This document shows, one piece after another, positions 8,447 through 17,206 of a stretch of 64,000 nt of DNA. The translations under genes and the position numbers were made by a program. This DNA comes from Dermabacter hominis NBRC 106157 (lineage in GTDB: Bacteria > Actinomycetota > Actinomycetes > Actinomycetales > Dermabacteraceae), in contig NZ_BCSI01000002.1 of NCBI RefSeq assembly GCF_001570785.1, positions 1-64,000 of the forward strand, read 5' to 3'. Each line of letters starts with the position of its first letter. Within the stretch, counting starts at the first letter, position 1. Below the pieces are notes generated by a model, which did not search any database, was not told the DNA's origin, and was given only the letters and a program-made list of their open reading frames with translations.

Positions 8447-9064
8447 TCAACCCAGGGACAGCACCTCGTTCGTTGTAGCGATACGCACCTGCGGCGCAAA
8501 AAGCCCCATGATTGAGAGCGCCCGCTCGTGATTTCCCTGGTCAGAGCCTGCGCACGCATCGCCGACGAGGGTGATCCACGCACCCGAATCGGCCGCGGGC
8601 AAAACTGTCGAGATCACGCAGCAGTCGGTCGACACTCCCGCCACGACGAGATGCGGACTCCCGCCCGTAATCGCCGTGAGCTGGGCGCCCCACTTGCCAA
8701 ACGTTGGCTCATCAATCACGTGTGGGGCGTCGAGCGCGGCCGCCTCGGGGGTGAGGTCGTACAGTGGATCGCTCGCGGGCACATCCGCAAACGGCCACGC
8801 CTCGAAATACTCGCCCCACGAGGTCGAGCGGTCCGCCGTCGGAATCCAGCGCGTGAGAATCACGCGCCCCTCGAACCCCTCCGCAAGGCGCGCGATATTC
8901 GCCCAGGCCGCCTCCCACATGGGGGAGGCCCAGTCCGACGATTGCTCGGCAAAAATCACCTGCGGATCAATGACGAGAAGCCACGCATCCGAGAAATCGT
9001 CGCCGGGAACGCCGCGAGAATGCGAAGCCGATGTGACGCCGGAAGGCGTCGGCGCCGTACTCAT
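8447..9064 (-). CDS. isochorismatase-family cysteine hydrolase
   Basis: 205 residues, alpha/beta hydrolase of the isochorismatase/nicotinamidase superfamily. The acid of the triad is in VIDPQ near 33, the lysine in FGKWG, and the nucleophile in VAGVSTDCCVISTV (second Cys). The start at 9064 is chosen because its ATG overlaps the TGA of the permease gene (ATGA). The partner permease (NCS1) suggests a nitrogenous substrate such as a ureido or amide compound from purine, pyrimidine or hydantoin breakdown, but the exact substrate is not decided by sequence. Confidence 0.88.
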   Translation of the reverse strand: MSTAPTPSGVTSASHSRGVPGDDFSDAWLLVIDPQVIFAEQSSDWASPMWEAAWANIARLAEGFEGRVILTRWIPTADRSTSWGEYFEAWPFADVPASDPLYDLTPEAAALDAPHVIDEPTFGKWGAQLTAITGGSPHLVVAGVSTDCCVISTVLPAADSGAWITLVGDACAGSDQGNHERALSIMGLFAPQVRIATTNEVLSLG

Positions 9065-10527
9065 GCCCACTCCTGGCGGCGGATCGTTCCGCGGCGCAGC
9101 ACGAACGTGAGAGCGAAGCCGAGGACGAGTGCGAGAAGAACGCCGAGGTTCGCGTCCGCCCACTTGCTATCTCGCCCACCGAGCGGACCAAGCAGGTAGC
9201 CCTGCCAGTTGTTCCATGCCGCCGCTTCCGCGAAGCCGTTGACCACGAGCCCCCAGCCGAGCACGGAGCACACGATGAGTGTGAGGATCGAGATCCAATC
9301 GACCGAGCCGTAGCGGCCTTGTGCATCGAACAATGCCTGTTCGTCGTAGTCCACGCGGCGCGTGAGGATATCGGCGATAAGAATGCCCGCCCATGCCGCG
9401 AGCGGAACACCGAGCGTGATGAGGAAGCTTTGGAACGGGCCGAGGAAGTCGTGCGCGAAGAACACGACGTAAATGGTGCCCGCCGTGAGGATCACGCCGT
9501 CGATCGCGGCCGCGGCGGGGCGCGGGATGTTAATGCCGAGGCTCAGCAGCGTGAGGCCCGAGGAGTAGATGCCGAGCACGGCCCCCGACACGAGTGCAAG
9601 AACCGCCGTAAGCCAGAACGGGATGAGCACCCAGATCGGGAGGATCGAGGCGAGCGTGCCGATCGGATCATTCACGATGCCACCACTCAGTGAGGGATCC
9701 GAGGCGACGAGCAGCACGCCAAAGAACACGAGGAGCACCGGGGCGATCGCACCGCCGAGCGTGTTCCACCAAATGATCGAGGCATCGGAGGTCTCGCGCT
9801 TTTGGTACCGCGACCAGTCGGCGGCGATATTGATCCAGCCGAGGCCGAAGCCGGTCATGACCATCACGAGCGCGCCGATGACCTGCTGCGGCGTGCCGTT
9901 CGGGACGGCGAGGACCGCGTCGACATCGATGTGAGAGAACGTGAGGAGCACGTACAGGATCGTGATGGCGCCAGTTATCCACGTCAGAACCGACTGCAGC
10001 TTCATGATCGTGTGATAGCCGAGCACGCTCGCGACGACGATGAGCGCAGCAACCGCAACCGTCGCGGCAACGAGCACGGGCGTGCCACTGGGAAGGCCAA
10101 GGCGTGAGAACACGGTTGCCGTCGCAAGAACCGCCATGATCGACAGGAACGTCTCCCACCCGATCGAGGTGAGCCACGAGACGATTCCGGGAACCTTCTG
10201 GCCATGCACACCGAACGCCGCACGAGAGAGCACCATCGTTGGGGCGCTCCCGCGCTTGCCGGCGATCGCGATCAGGCCGCATAGGAAGAACGAGATCGGG
10301 ATGCCGATGAGGGTCACGAGCGTGGCCTGCCAGAAGCTCACGCCGAAACCGAGGATGTAGCTGCCGTAGCCCATGCCGAACACCGAGATGTTTGCGGCGA
10401 ACCACGGCCAAAACAGGTCGCTTGGCTTCGCCGTGCGCTCGGATTCAGCGACGATCTCGATGCCCTGGCGTTCCATGAGCCCCGGGCTCGTGGAACGCGT
10501 GGGGGAGGAGGATGCGTGAGTGCTCAT
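9061..10527 (-). CDS. NCS1-family permease (cytosine/purine/allantoin type)
   Basis: 488 residues, about 12 membrane helices. The N-terminal region has the family's NISVFGMGYGSYILG segment and GKRGSAPTMVLSRAAFG; later parts include LGWINIAADWSRYQ, close to the conserved Trp/Asp region of purine-cytosine permeases. Such proteins import nucleobases, allantoin, hydantoins or thiamine with sodium or protons. It sits between formimidoylglutamase and a cysteine hydrolase in one minus-strand unit, so a catabolic nitrogen-source role is likely. The exact substrate is unknown. Confidence 0.9.
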   Translation of the reverse strand: MSTHASSSPTRSTSPGLMERQGIEIVAESERTAKPSDLFWPWFAANISVFGMGYGSYILGFGVSFWQATLVTLIGIPISFFLCGLIAIAGKRGSAPTMVLSRAAFGVHGQKVPGIVSWLTSIGWETFLSIMAVLATATVFSRLGLPSGTPVLVAATVAVAALIVVASVLGYHTIMKLQSVLTWITGAITILYVLLTFSHIDVDAVLAVPNGTPQQVIGALVMVMTGFGLGWINIAADWSRYQKRETSDASIIWWNTLGGAIAPVLLVFFGVLLVASDPSLSGGIVNDPIGTLASILPIWVLIPFWLTAVLALVSGAVLGIYSSGLTLLSLGINIPRPAAAAIDGVILTAGTIYVVFFAHDFLGPFQSFLITLGVPLAAWAGILIADILTRRVDYDEQALFDAQGRYGSVDWISILTLIVCSVLGWGLVVNGFAEAAAWNNWQGYLLGPLGGRDSKWADANLGVLLALVLGFALTFVLRRGTIRRQEWA

Positions 10528-10574
10528 GAACAGCTCCAGTCGCGCGAAGGGAAGGGGGTTAGGTCACATCCTAG

Positions 10575-11561
10575 TCAGCGAGCGAGGATGTGCGCGGCCT
10601 CGCTCACGAGCCGGGCCGCGGACTTCGCGGTGCGTCCATCCACGTCAAAGCGCGGATTCAGCTCGACAATGTCCATGAGCGAGAGTTTCCCGGTGCGCGC
10701 AGCGGCCCGCACCGCCGCCACGATGATCGGCAAATCCACGCCAAGCGCCGCCGGGGCCGACACCCCGGGCGCCGTGTGGGCGGGCAGCACGTCGAGGTCG
10801 ATCGTCAGGTAGAGAACGTCGATACGGGCGGCGAACTCCTCGACGAACCGCGCGACGCCCTCGGCACCCATCTCAAGGCACTCCAGGTCCGTGCGGTACT
10901 CAACCCCAAGCGCATCGGCAGTCTCAAACAGAGCGCGCGTATTGCCCGGCTCCGCGATCCCGAGCACGGCGTAATTGAGGGCGCGCCCCTCGGCCGCCTC
11001 CGCCTCAGCCATCTGCAAGAACGGAGTCCCGCTCGTCGGGGTCGGGGCGCTGCGCAGATCGAAATGAGCGTCGAGATTGAGAACACCCCACGACGGGAGG
11101 CGGCAAGCGTCGGATCCCTCGCCGCCAAGGTGCTCGCGAAGCCCGAGGTAGCTCGCCCATGCGGTCTCGTGGCCGCCACCGAGCACGAGCGTGAGGCGGT
11201 TGCCCTCGGTGCCGAGCGCGGTGGCCGTCAGGCTCCCCATCGCCGCTTGCGCCTCCTCGAGAGCCTCGCCGATCGTTGCAACATCGCCCCAGTCGGCAAG
11301 AGCCACCTCACCCGAGGCGAGCGAGCCGTGAAGAGCCATGCTTGCAAGAGCCGAACGCAGTGCCGCCGGCGCTTCGGCGGCTCCTACGCGACCGTGGTTT
11401 CGGCGCACCCCCTCGTGCGAGGCGAAACCCGCGAGAGCCACGTGCGGGCTCTCGGGCGGGCGATCCTCGCTCACGAGCGACACGCGCTGATGCCAGCGCG
11501 CATGCGCCGTCCCCTCGCCGTCGACTCGGCCTTGCCACGGACTTCTTTTGGTGCTGCTCAT
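10575..11561 (-). CDS. hutG: formimidoylglutamase / ureohydrolase family
   Basis: 328 residues from the ATG at 11561. Arginase-fold dimanganese hydrolase: GGGHETAW, NLDAHFDLR and TIDLDVLPAHTAPG provide the metal-binding His and Asp residues. The APGVSAPAALGV continuation is typical of HutG, which splits N-formimidoyl-L-glutamate to glutamate and formamide in histidine degradation. No other hut genes are in view, so a different guanidino substrate is possible. A GGEGSDA linker just before the NLDAHFD motif coincides with a near-copy of the dispersed GGTCCGACG family. Divergent from an IclR regulator, which probably controls it. A longer start at 11579 is possible. Confidence 0.85.
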   Translation of the reverse strand: MSSTKRSPWQGRVDGEGTAHARWHQRVSLVSEDRPPESPHVALAGFASHEGVRRNHGRVGAAEAPAALRSALASMALHGSLASGEVALADWGDVATIGEALEEAQAAMGSLTATALGTEGNRLTLVLGGGHETAWASYLGLREHLGGEGSDACRLPSWGVLNLDAHFDLRSAPTPTSGTPFLQMAEAEAAEGRALNYAVLGIAEPGNTRALFETADALGVEYRTDLECLEMGAEGVARFVEEFAARIDVLYLTIDLDVLPAHTAPGVSAPAALGVDLPIIVAAVRAAARTGKLSLMDIVELNPRFDVDGRTAKSAARLVSEAAHILAR

Positions 11562-11589
11562 GGTGTTCACACCCACCATTATGGGCGGA

Positions 11590-11602
11590 TGGACTGTATC
11601 CA
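11590..11602. promoter_or_regulatory. candidate IclR operator
   Basis: TGGACTGTATCCA has matching TGGA/TCCA ends around a 5-bp centre, like IclR-family operators (TGGAn..nTCCA). It is central in the short region between hutG and the iclR-type gene. Confidence 0.4.
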
Positions 11603-11641
11603 AATAGATTCGCTCCAGGCGCGCCCGATAGTGTGTGCCCT

Positions 11642-12400
11642 ATGCCGTCGAAAGTACCCGCAGCCGCCTCAACGCTGAGGATCCTCACCTACCTCGCGCA
11701 GCGCTCGAGGCCCATCGCCGCCTCGCGCATCGCGAGCGAACTCGATATTCCGCGCTCGAGCACGTACGACATCCTCGCCGAACTCCTCGATCAGGGCTTC
11801 GTTCTCCACTACTCGGACCTGCACGCCTACGGCCTTGGCCCATCCGCCTATGAACTCAGCTTCGGCTACACCCGGCAGGCTCCGCTCGCTCGCCTCGGCA
11901 AGCGCGTGACCGAACGTCTCACGGATCGAGTTGGCGAAATCTCGCATGTGGCCGTGCTTCAGGGCCGCCACGTGCTCTACGTCGTCGAAGCGCGCCTCAG
12001 CAAACCCGCCTCCTACCCCACCGACGTCGGCGTGCGCGTGCCCGCCCACCTCACCGCAAGTGGGCGGGCAATTCTCAGCGCCCTACCCGCCAATCAGCTC
12101 GCCGCCGTCTTTACCGGCGAAACGGTTCTCGAACCCCACCTCGGCGCCGAGGTGGGCCCCGCGTTCCCCGTGGCGCGCGCGCTCGCTGACGCACGCGACA
12201 CACGCACGCGCGGCTACGCCGTGGAAAACGGTGAGGTTCTCGAGGGGCACCGCTCGGTGGCGCTTCCCGTTTTTGACGGCGCCCGCTGGCCCGTTGCCGC
12301 GGTGGCCGTCACCTGGCAGGGAAGTGACTCCTCGCGCGACCTCGACATGCTCGAGGCCGTGCGCGTCGCCGCAGATCAACTGCAAAAGGCGATCTCCTAA
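11642..12400 (+). CDS. IclR-family transcriptional regulator
   Basis: 252 residues: N-terminal winged helix (residues about 8-70; AASRIASELDIPRSSTYDILAELLDQGFV) and C-terminal IclR effector domain (LTASGRAILSALP, GYAVENGEVLEGHRSVALPVFD). The ATG at 11642 gives the usual length and fits MPSKVPAAASTLRIL. It is transcribed away from hutG-NCS1-hydrolase and is probably their regulator, binding a catabolic intermediate; that pairing is inferred from the shared promoter region. Confidence 0.9.
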   Translation: MPSKVPAAASTLRILTYLAQRSRPIAASRIASELDIPRSSTYDILAELLDQGFVLHYSDLHAYGLGPSAYELSFGYTRQAPLARLGKRVTERLTDRVGEISHVAVLQGRHVLYVVEARLSKPASYPTDVGVRVPAHLTASGRAILSALPANQLAAVFTGETVLEPHLGAEVGPAFPVARALADARDTRTRGYAVENGEVLEGHRSVALPVFDGARWPVAAVAVTWQGSDSSRDLDMLEAVRVAADQLQKAIS

Positions 12401-12413
12401 AGGAGACCGCCTT
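12385..12413 (+). terminator. hairpin over the IclR gene stop
   Basis: AAAGGCGATCTCC and GGAGACCGCCTTT pair around TAAA, with the stop codon inside the hairpin and a T-rich end. It lies between convergent genes and may act in both directions. Confidence 0.75.
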
Positions 12414-12438
12414 TCGCCTTACGCGTTCGCGAGAGTTC

Positions 12439-14196
12439 TTAGAAGAACGCTCCGGGTCGCGGAATATTACGCACGTTCGACTTCGCAAGATTCACCATCT
12501 TGCCCACGCCACCCTCGAGCACGATCTTTCCGCCCGCGGTCGCAAAACCGCTCATCTGCTCGAGCGTGATCTTCGGAGGCATCGCAAGCGCGTCGGGGTC
12601 CGTCACAATGTCGATGAGCATCGGGCCAGGTGCCGCGAGGGCCTTCTTGAGATCCTTGCGCAGGGTCTTGGGGTTCTCAATGCGGATCGAGGGAATGCCG
12701 GCGCCTTCGGCGATCTTCGCGAAGTTCACCGAATCGTGGTCAGTCTCGAAATCGGGAAGGCCCGCCACGAGCATCTCGAGCTTCACCATGCCGAGGCTCG
12801 AGTTGTTGAACACGACGATCTTCGTGTTCAACTGGTGCAGGCGCACCGTGAGAAGTTCGCCCATGAGCATCCCGAGGCCGCCGTCGCCACTCATCGAAAT
12901 GACCTGGCGGTTCGGCTGTGCGGCCGAGGCGCCGATCGCCTGGGGGAGGGCATTAGCCATCGTGCCGTGACGGAACGAGCCGAAGATGCGGCGCTTACCG
13001 TTCGGCTCGATGTAGCGTGCGGCCCACACGTTGCACATGCCCGTATCGACCGTGAACACAGCATCGTCGTCCGCGAACTCATCGAGGAGGCTCGCAACGT
13101 ACTCCGGGTGGATCGGCTTGAGGCGCGACGCCCGCTTCGTGTACGAGTTGACGACGTGCGTGAGCTCCTTCTCCTGCTTGCGCAGCATCGAGTTGAGGAA
13201 CGAGCGGTTCTTCTTCTGCTTGAGCTGGGGCAGCAGCGCGCGGATCGTGAGGGCCACATCGCCGTGCACACCCAGATCGAGAGGCACGCGGCGGCCGAGG
13301 CGCGAGCCGTCGGCGTCGATCTGCACAACCTTCGGCTTGCCTTCGCGGGGAAGGAACTCCGAGTACGGGAAGTCCGTGCCGAGCAGGATCAAAAGATCGC
13401 ACTCGTGGGTTGCCTCGTAGGCGGCGCCGTAGCCGAGCAGGCCGCTCATGCCCACGTCGAACGGGTTGTTGTACTGGATGAATTCTTTGCCGCCGAAAGC
13501 GTGTCCGATGGGCGCTTTGAGGGTGTCGGCGAGCTCGAGGACTTCCGCGCGCGCCCCCTCGATACCGGCCCCGGCAAAGAGGGTGATCTTCTTAGCCGAG
13601 TTCGCGAGGCGGGCGAGGTCCTCGACGACCGAGGCCTGCGGCTGGATTGCGCCGAAGGTCGTGGTGAGGGTGCGGGTCGCTTCAATCGTGACCTCCTGGC
13701 TGGCGATGTCGCCGGGAATCACGAGGACCGAAACGTCCTTCTTCGCGAGCGCGGTTTGCGCGGCGTTATGAAGCATCTGTGCGCCGTGGTTGCCCGAATT
13801 GACCATTTCGCAGAAGGCCGAGCACTCGTTGAAAAGAAGCTCGGGGTGGGTCTCCTGGAAAAAGCCGGTTCCGATCTTTTCGCTAGGGATATGCGACGCA
13901 ATCGCGAGAACCGGAACAGAGTCGCGGTGGGCGTCGTAAAGACCCTGAACGAGGTGCGTGTTGCCGGGGCCGCACGAGCCGGCGCATACGCTGAGCTTGC
14001 CCGTGACGCGGGCCTCGGCGCCTGCCGCGAAAGCCGCGGCCTCCTCGTTGCGCACGTGGATCCATTCGATGCCCTTGGTCGTGCGCACGGCATCCACGAT
14101 GGGGTTGAGGGAGTCGCCAACAACGCCGTAAATGCGCTCGACGCCCATAGCAACGAGTTGATCGACGGTGTGCTGGGCGAGTGTCTTTTTCGCCAT
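12439..14196 (-). CDS. poxB: pyruvate dehydrogenase (quinone) / pyruvate oxidase
   Basis: 585 residues, the full length of the PoxB family. It decarboxylates pyruvate to acetate and CO2 with ThDP and FAD, passing electrons to membrane quinone. ThDP enzyme parts are in order: N-terminal PYR domain with the catalytic glutamate in HVRNEEAAAFAAGAEA and the SCGPGNTHLVQGLYDA loop, a central FAD domain, and a C-terminal PP domain with GDGGLGMLMGELLT followed by FNNSSLGMV. The C-terminal tail would be the lipid-activated membrane-binding part. Monocistronic, with a 13-bp palindrome 75 nt upstream. Confidence 0.95.
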   Translation of the reverse strand: MAKKTLAQHTVDQLVAMGVERIYGVVGDSLNPIVDAVRTTKGIEWIHVRNEEAAAFAAGAEARVTGKLSVCAGSCGPGNTHLVQGLYDAHRDSVPVLAIASHIPSEKIGTGFFQETHPELLFNECSAFCEMVNSGNHGAQMLHNAAQTALAKKDVSVLVIPGDIASQEVTIEATRTLTTTFGAIQPQASVVEDLARLANSAKKITLFAGAGIEGARAEVLELADTLKAPIGHAFGGKEFIQYNNPFDVGMSGLLGYGAAYEATHECDLLILLGTDFPYSEFLPREGKPKVVQIDADGSRLGRRVPLDLGVHGDVALTIRALLPQLKQKKNRSFLNSMLRKQEKELTHVVNSYTKRASRLKPIHPEYVASLLDEFADDDAVFTVDTGMCNVWAARYIEPNGKRRIFGSFRHGTMANALPQAIGASAAQPNRQVISMSGDGGLGMLMGELLTVRLHQLNTKIVVFNNSSLGMVKLEMLVAGLPDFETDHDSVNFAKIAEGAGIPSIRIENPKTLRKDLKKALAAPGPMLIDIVTDPDALAMPPKITLEQMSGFATAGGKIVLEGGVGKMVNLAKSNVRNIPRPGAFF

Positions 14197-14270
14197 GGAG
14201 TTTCATCCCTTTCGCGGATGTTCGCCTGGCCCGCGGCGAAAACGCCGAAAAGACCAGCGTTGAGTCTGTG

Positions 14271-14283
14271 ACGCTTTAAGCGT
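14271..14283. promoter_or_regulatory. 13-bp palindrome upstream of poxB
   Basis: ACGCTT-T-AAGCGT, 75 nt before the poxB start, a possible regulator site. The regulator is not known. Confidence 0.35.
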
Positions 14284-14670
14284 AGGCGGGACTTTGGTCC
14301 ATTGCAGCTTGAGGTTTCAGAGGTCACGTTATTCGCGTGAGCCGGGCCACGTATTGATGAAGTTAGCACATTCTTGGAGTGGGTGGCGTCGGCCTCGCGC
14401 GGGCCGCGCGAGTAGACGCGCCCGGCCCGCGCGCAGGGGTGTGAGTGGCGCGAAGTGGCGCACGGATGGTGTGACTCGCGTAATATTTCGCGACTCGCTC
14501 AAGGCGCTGACCAGGCAGTTTGTTGCGCTTCCGAGGGGAATTGCAGGAAATACAGCCAATCGTGAGCCCATTTCCCGGTTTTTTCAAGGCAGACGTAGTT
14601 GCCTTAATGCATCGCGCACGGATCCCGCAAAGTGGGGTCTCGTCGTGCGGGGATAAGGGTAAAGGGATTG

Positions 14671-14706
14671 ACCCCCGGTTGTGCCTCGTGAAGGCAGGCC
14701 GGGGGT
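14671..14706. terminator. nested hairpin, possible bidirectional terminator
   Basis: Outer stem ACCCCCGG/CCGGGGGT enclosing TGCCT/AGGCA. It lies about 105 nt after the minus-strand hydrolase gene and could end that transcript or a plus-strand one. Confidence 0.45.
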
Positions 14707-14810
14707 TTCCCTATTGTGCCTCGCGTAATCGACGTGTAGATACCTGCGCTATTTCCCTGCTTTCGCGCATGCCTGCGAATTTTTCTCCACACGGAAGAAG
14801 GGTCCGACGG

Positions 14811-15656
14811 TTACCCGCGCCCTACTGCCTCCCGAAGGCGCGCGTGCCACGCCTCCATGCGCGGCATCGATCGGCGTTCATCGCGGGGATCGCCGCCCTC
14901 GAGAATCGACGCGAGATAGGCCCGATCGCGCTCGAGCCTGTCGAGCGCATCGGTGCCAAGGGGGCCGTGGCCAGGAACGACGAGTCGCGCCTCACGTGCG
15001 TAGGGCTCGAGCAGCGAGAGTGCATCGAGGTAGGCGCGGAAAGGGTCGAAGCTGCGCTTTTGGAGCACGCGTGCGCGATAGTCGCAGCCGTCGAGATCGG
15101 GCAAAGGGAGCTCGATGCTCGAGAGCATGTCGCCCGCGATCAGGATGCGCTGGTCGGGTAGCCATAGCGCTGTGTGGCCCGGGACGTGGGCGTCGTGAGT
15201 GAGCAATTCGGGCTCAAAACCATCCGGTGCCGCACCCTTTGGGAGCCACGTGCGGTGGGCGTCGGCCGGAGCCTGTGGGGTGGGGTAGAGCCGGCCGAGC
15301 AGCCCGGCGATGTCGGGCCGAGAATCGAGGGCTGGGTCGTCCGCAGCGGCGCGCTCGAGGAGGCGGGCGCGATCGGCATCCACCAGGCGCACGGTTGCTT
15401 CAGAGGCGAGTCGTGGGACATCGCCAAACGCCGGATGCCATAGGACGTGATCGTGGTGGGCGTGGGTGGCGAAGCCCGAAAGGGCGCTCAGGCCGCGTTC
15501 GTCGAGTTGGGCGGCGATGTCGTCGAGCTCATCGACCTCCCATCCCGGATCGATGAGCATCGCCTCGCTGATCGAGGCGAGCACAACGCTATTGAGTGAC
15601 TCGTTGCGCGAGGTGTGCACGAGGACTCCGGGCGCGACATCCACCAATTCAGCCAT
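14811..15656 (-). CDS. metallo-beta-lactamase-fold hydrolase
   Basis: 281 residues. The motif THAHHDHV (near residue 64) is the HxHxDH metal-binding signature; further ligands are the His in DAHVPGHTALW and Asp in ILIAGDMLSS, with VPGHGPLG supplying the last His. Glyoxalase II-like or lactonase-like hydrolases share this layout. There is no operon partner to suggest a substrate. Its TAA directly abuts a copy of the dispersed GGTCCGACGG motif. Confidence 0.85.
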   Translation of the reverse strand: MAELVDVAPGVLVHTSRNESLNSVVLASISEAMLIDPGWEVDELDDIAAQLDERGLSALSGFATHAHHDHVLWHPAFGDVPRLASEATVRLVDADRARLLERAAADDPALDSRPDIAGLLGRLYPTPQAPADAHRTWLPKGAAPDGFEPELLTHDAHVPGHTALWLPDQRILIAGDMLSSIELPLPDLDGCDYRARVLQKRSFDPFRAYLDALSLLEPYAREARLVVPGHGPLGTDALDRLERDRAYLASILEGGDPRDERRSMPRMEAWHARLREAVGRG

Positions 15657-15880
15657 GGCCCCATTCTTTCAGCTGCTCGGTTTTCGGGGTGGAGGTAGCC
15701 CGTCAAGCGCGTCAAAACTAGCGACGCCGCGGCCCCTTTCTTCGACCTTTTCGGTTGGATGGCGTGGCGTTTACCCAGGTCTCGAAGGGTGAGCGTATGA
15801 TGAAATGTGATGCAGGCCGCATGGGTGCTGGCCGACCCGACGTCGAGGGCCGCACCGTTGCGGATCGACAAGGAGGTCCC

Positions 15881-17206
15881 ATGAAACCCATCACCCGGCG
15901 TACCGCGCTCGCCGGAACAGGCGCCGCACTCGCGGGTGCCCTCGCGAGCTGCGCCCCACCAAACCCCGGCTCGGTGAACGCCGAAGCCACAATCCCACCG
16001 TCGAAGGATCGCGTAAAGCTCACCTACTGGGCATGGGTCAAAGACCTTCAAAAAGTCGCTGACATATTCAACAAGAGCCAAGACCGCATCCACGTGGAAG
16101 CCTCATGGATACCCGGCGGCGGAAGTGGCGGCTACGCCAAACTTCTCTCCGCTGTAGCCGCAGGGGGCGGCCCCGACATTGCGCAGGTTGAGCTCCGCTC
16201 CGTCCCCGAGTTCGCGCTCGCGGGCGCCCTCGTGGACCTCTCTCGCTACGGGATTGTCAAAGACAAATTTGATCCGGGCGCTTTCGCGCAAGCGCAAGTG
16301 GGCGAGTCCGTGTGGGCCGTTCCGCAAGACACGGGCCCCGTCGCAAACTTCTACAACCGCGAAGTGCTCGAAGGGGAGCTTGGCCTTACGCCACCGTCCA
16401 CATGGGACGAGTTCCGCGAGGTTGCGGGGGCCGTCAAGGATGCGGGTAAGACGATCTTTACCCTCGATCCGAGCGACGGCTCCTACTTCGTCATGTGGGC
16501 CATGCAGGCGGGTGCCACGTGGTTCAAGCCCGAGGGCGATGGATGGATCATCAACATGACCGACGAGAAATCGCTCAAGGTCGCCGAGTTCTGGGATGGC
16601 ATCCTCGCCGACAACCTCGTTGGAACCGGATACGGCGCGTTTTCGACGCCGTGGATGGCGGCCACGGGTGACGACAAGGTCCTCAGCACGATCTCCGGAT
16701 CGTGGAGCGACGCCCTTATCGAAGCGGTGCCTGGCGCCAAAGGTAAGTGGGCCGTCGCGCCCATGCCAACGTGGGGTGATGGCTACGCCTCGGGAGCCCA
16801 CGGCGGCTCGTCAGCGGCAATCCTCTCCACGAGTAAGCACCCGGCCGAGGCCCTCGAATTCTGCACGTGGATGTGCACGAGCCCCGAGGGAATCGACGCG
16901 ATGATCGAGAACTGCGGTATCGGCTGGTCGCCGTCGGCGGACTACATCGGTGAGTCCCGCACACAACCGTCAGAGTTCTTCTCGGGCCAAAACTACAACG
17001 AAGAGGTCATGGTGCCCATGGCCGAGGGGCAGAACCTCGAATGGACGTGGGCGCCGCTTATGCAGCGCTTCATGGACGTCGTGGGCACCGGAATGACGAA
17101 AGCGATCAACGGTGAGCAGCCCCTCGTGGACCTCCTTGCGGTCACTCAGAAAGACATCACCGAGATTATGCAAGGCATGGGCCTCAACGCGGAGGAGGCG
17201 CGATGA
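15881..17206 (+). CDS. sugar ABC transporter, substrate-binding lipoprotein
   Basis: 441 residues from the ATG at 15881, which has AGGAGG six nt upstream. Signal peptide with RR followed by a lipobox (LASC), so export may be by Tat and the mature Cys lipidated. The rest is an extracellular solute-binding protein family 1 fold (VKLTYWAWVKDLQKVADIFNK..., PDIAQVE, VPQDTGPVANFYNREV). It captures an oligosaccharide or polyol and delivers it to the two permeases that follow by ATGA overlap. No ATPase gene is present; such systems usually borrow an MsiK-type ATPase encoded elsewhere. Confidence 0.9.
   Translation: MKPITRRTALAGTGAALAGALASCAPPNPGSVNAEATIPPSKDRVKLTYWAWVKDLQKVADIFNKSQDRIHVEASWIPGGGSGGYAKLLSAVAAGGGPDIAQVELRSVPEFALAGALVDLSRYGIVKDKFDPGAFAQAQVGESVWAVPQDTGPVANFYNREVLEGELGLTPPSTWDEFREVAGAVKDAGKTIFTLDPSDGSYFVMWAMQAGATWFKPEGDGWIINMTDEKSLKVAEFWDGILADNLVGTGYGAFSTPWMAATGDDKVLSTISGSWSDALIEAVPGAKGKWAVAPMPTWGDGYASGAHGGSSAAILSTSKHPAEALEFCTWMCTSPEGIDAMIENCGIGWSPSADYIGESRTQPSEFFSGQNYNEEVMVPMAEGQNLEWTWAPLMQRFMDVVGTGMTKAINGEQPLVDLLAVTQKDITEIMQGMGLNAEEAR

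Larger units (their letters stand above)
14197..14810. other. 600-bp intergenic region without a supported gene
   Basis: Contains the poxB promoter region, a small palindrome, and a nested hairpin near its right end. Short ORFs exist on both strands but none has a family signature, a good ribosome site or codon bias. A TAATAT at 14481 followed 190 nt later by the hairpin leaves room for a small RNA; nothing else supports one. Confidence 0.5.

Noticed and set aside
12736-14271. Plus-strand ORF opposite poxB
   Set aside because: Composition is that of an antisense frame; poxB is full length and clearly conserved.
14329-14656. Short ORFs on both strands in the poxB upstream gap
   Set aside because: No ribosome site, no signal peptide, Arg-rich random composition, and no family resemblance.
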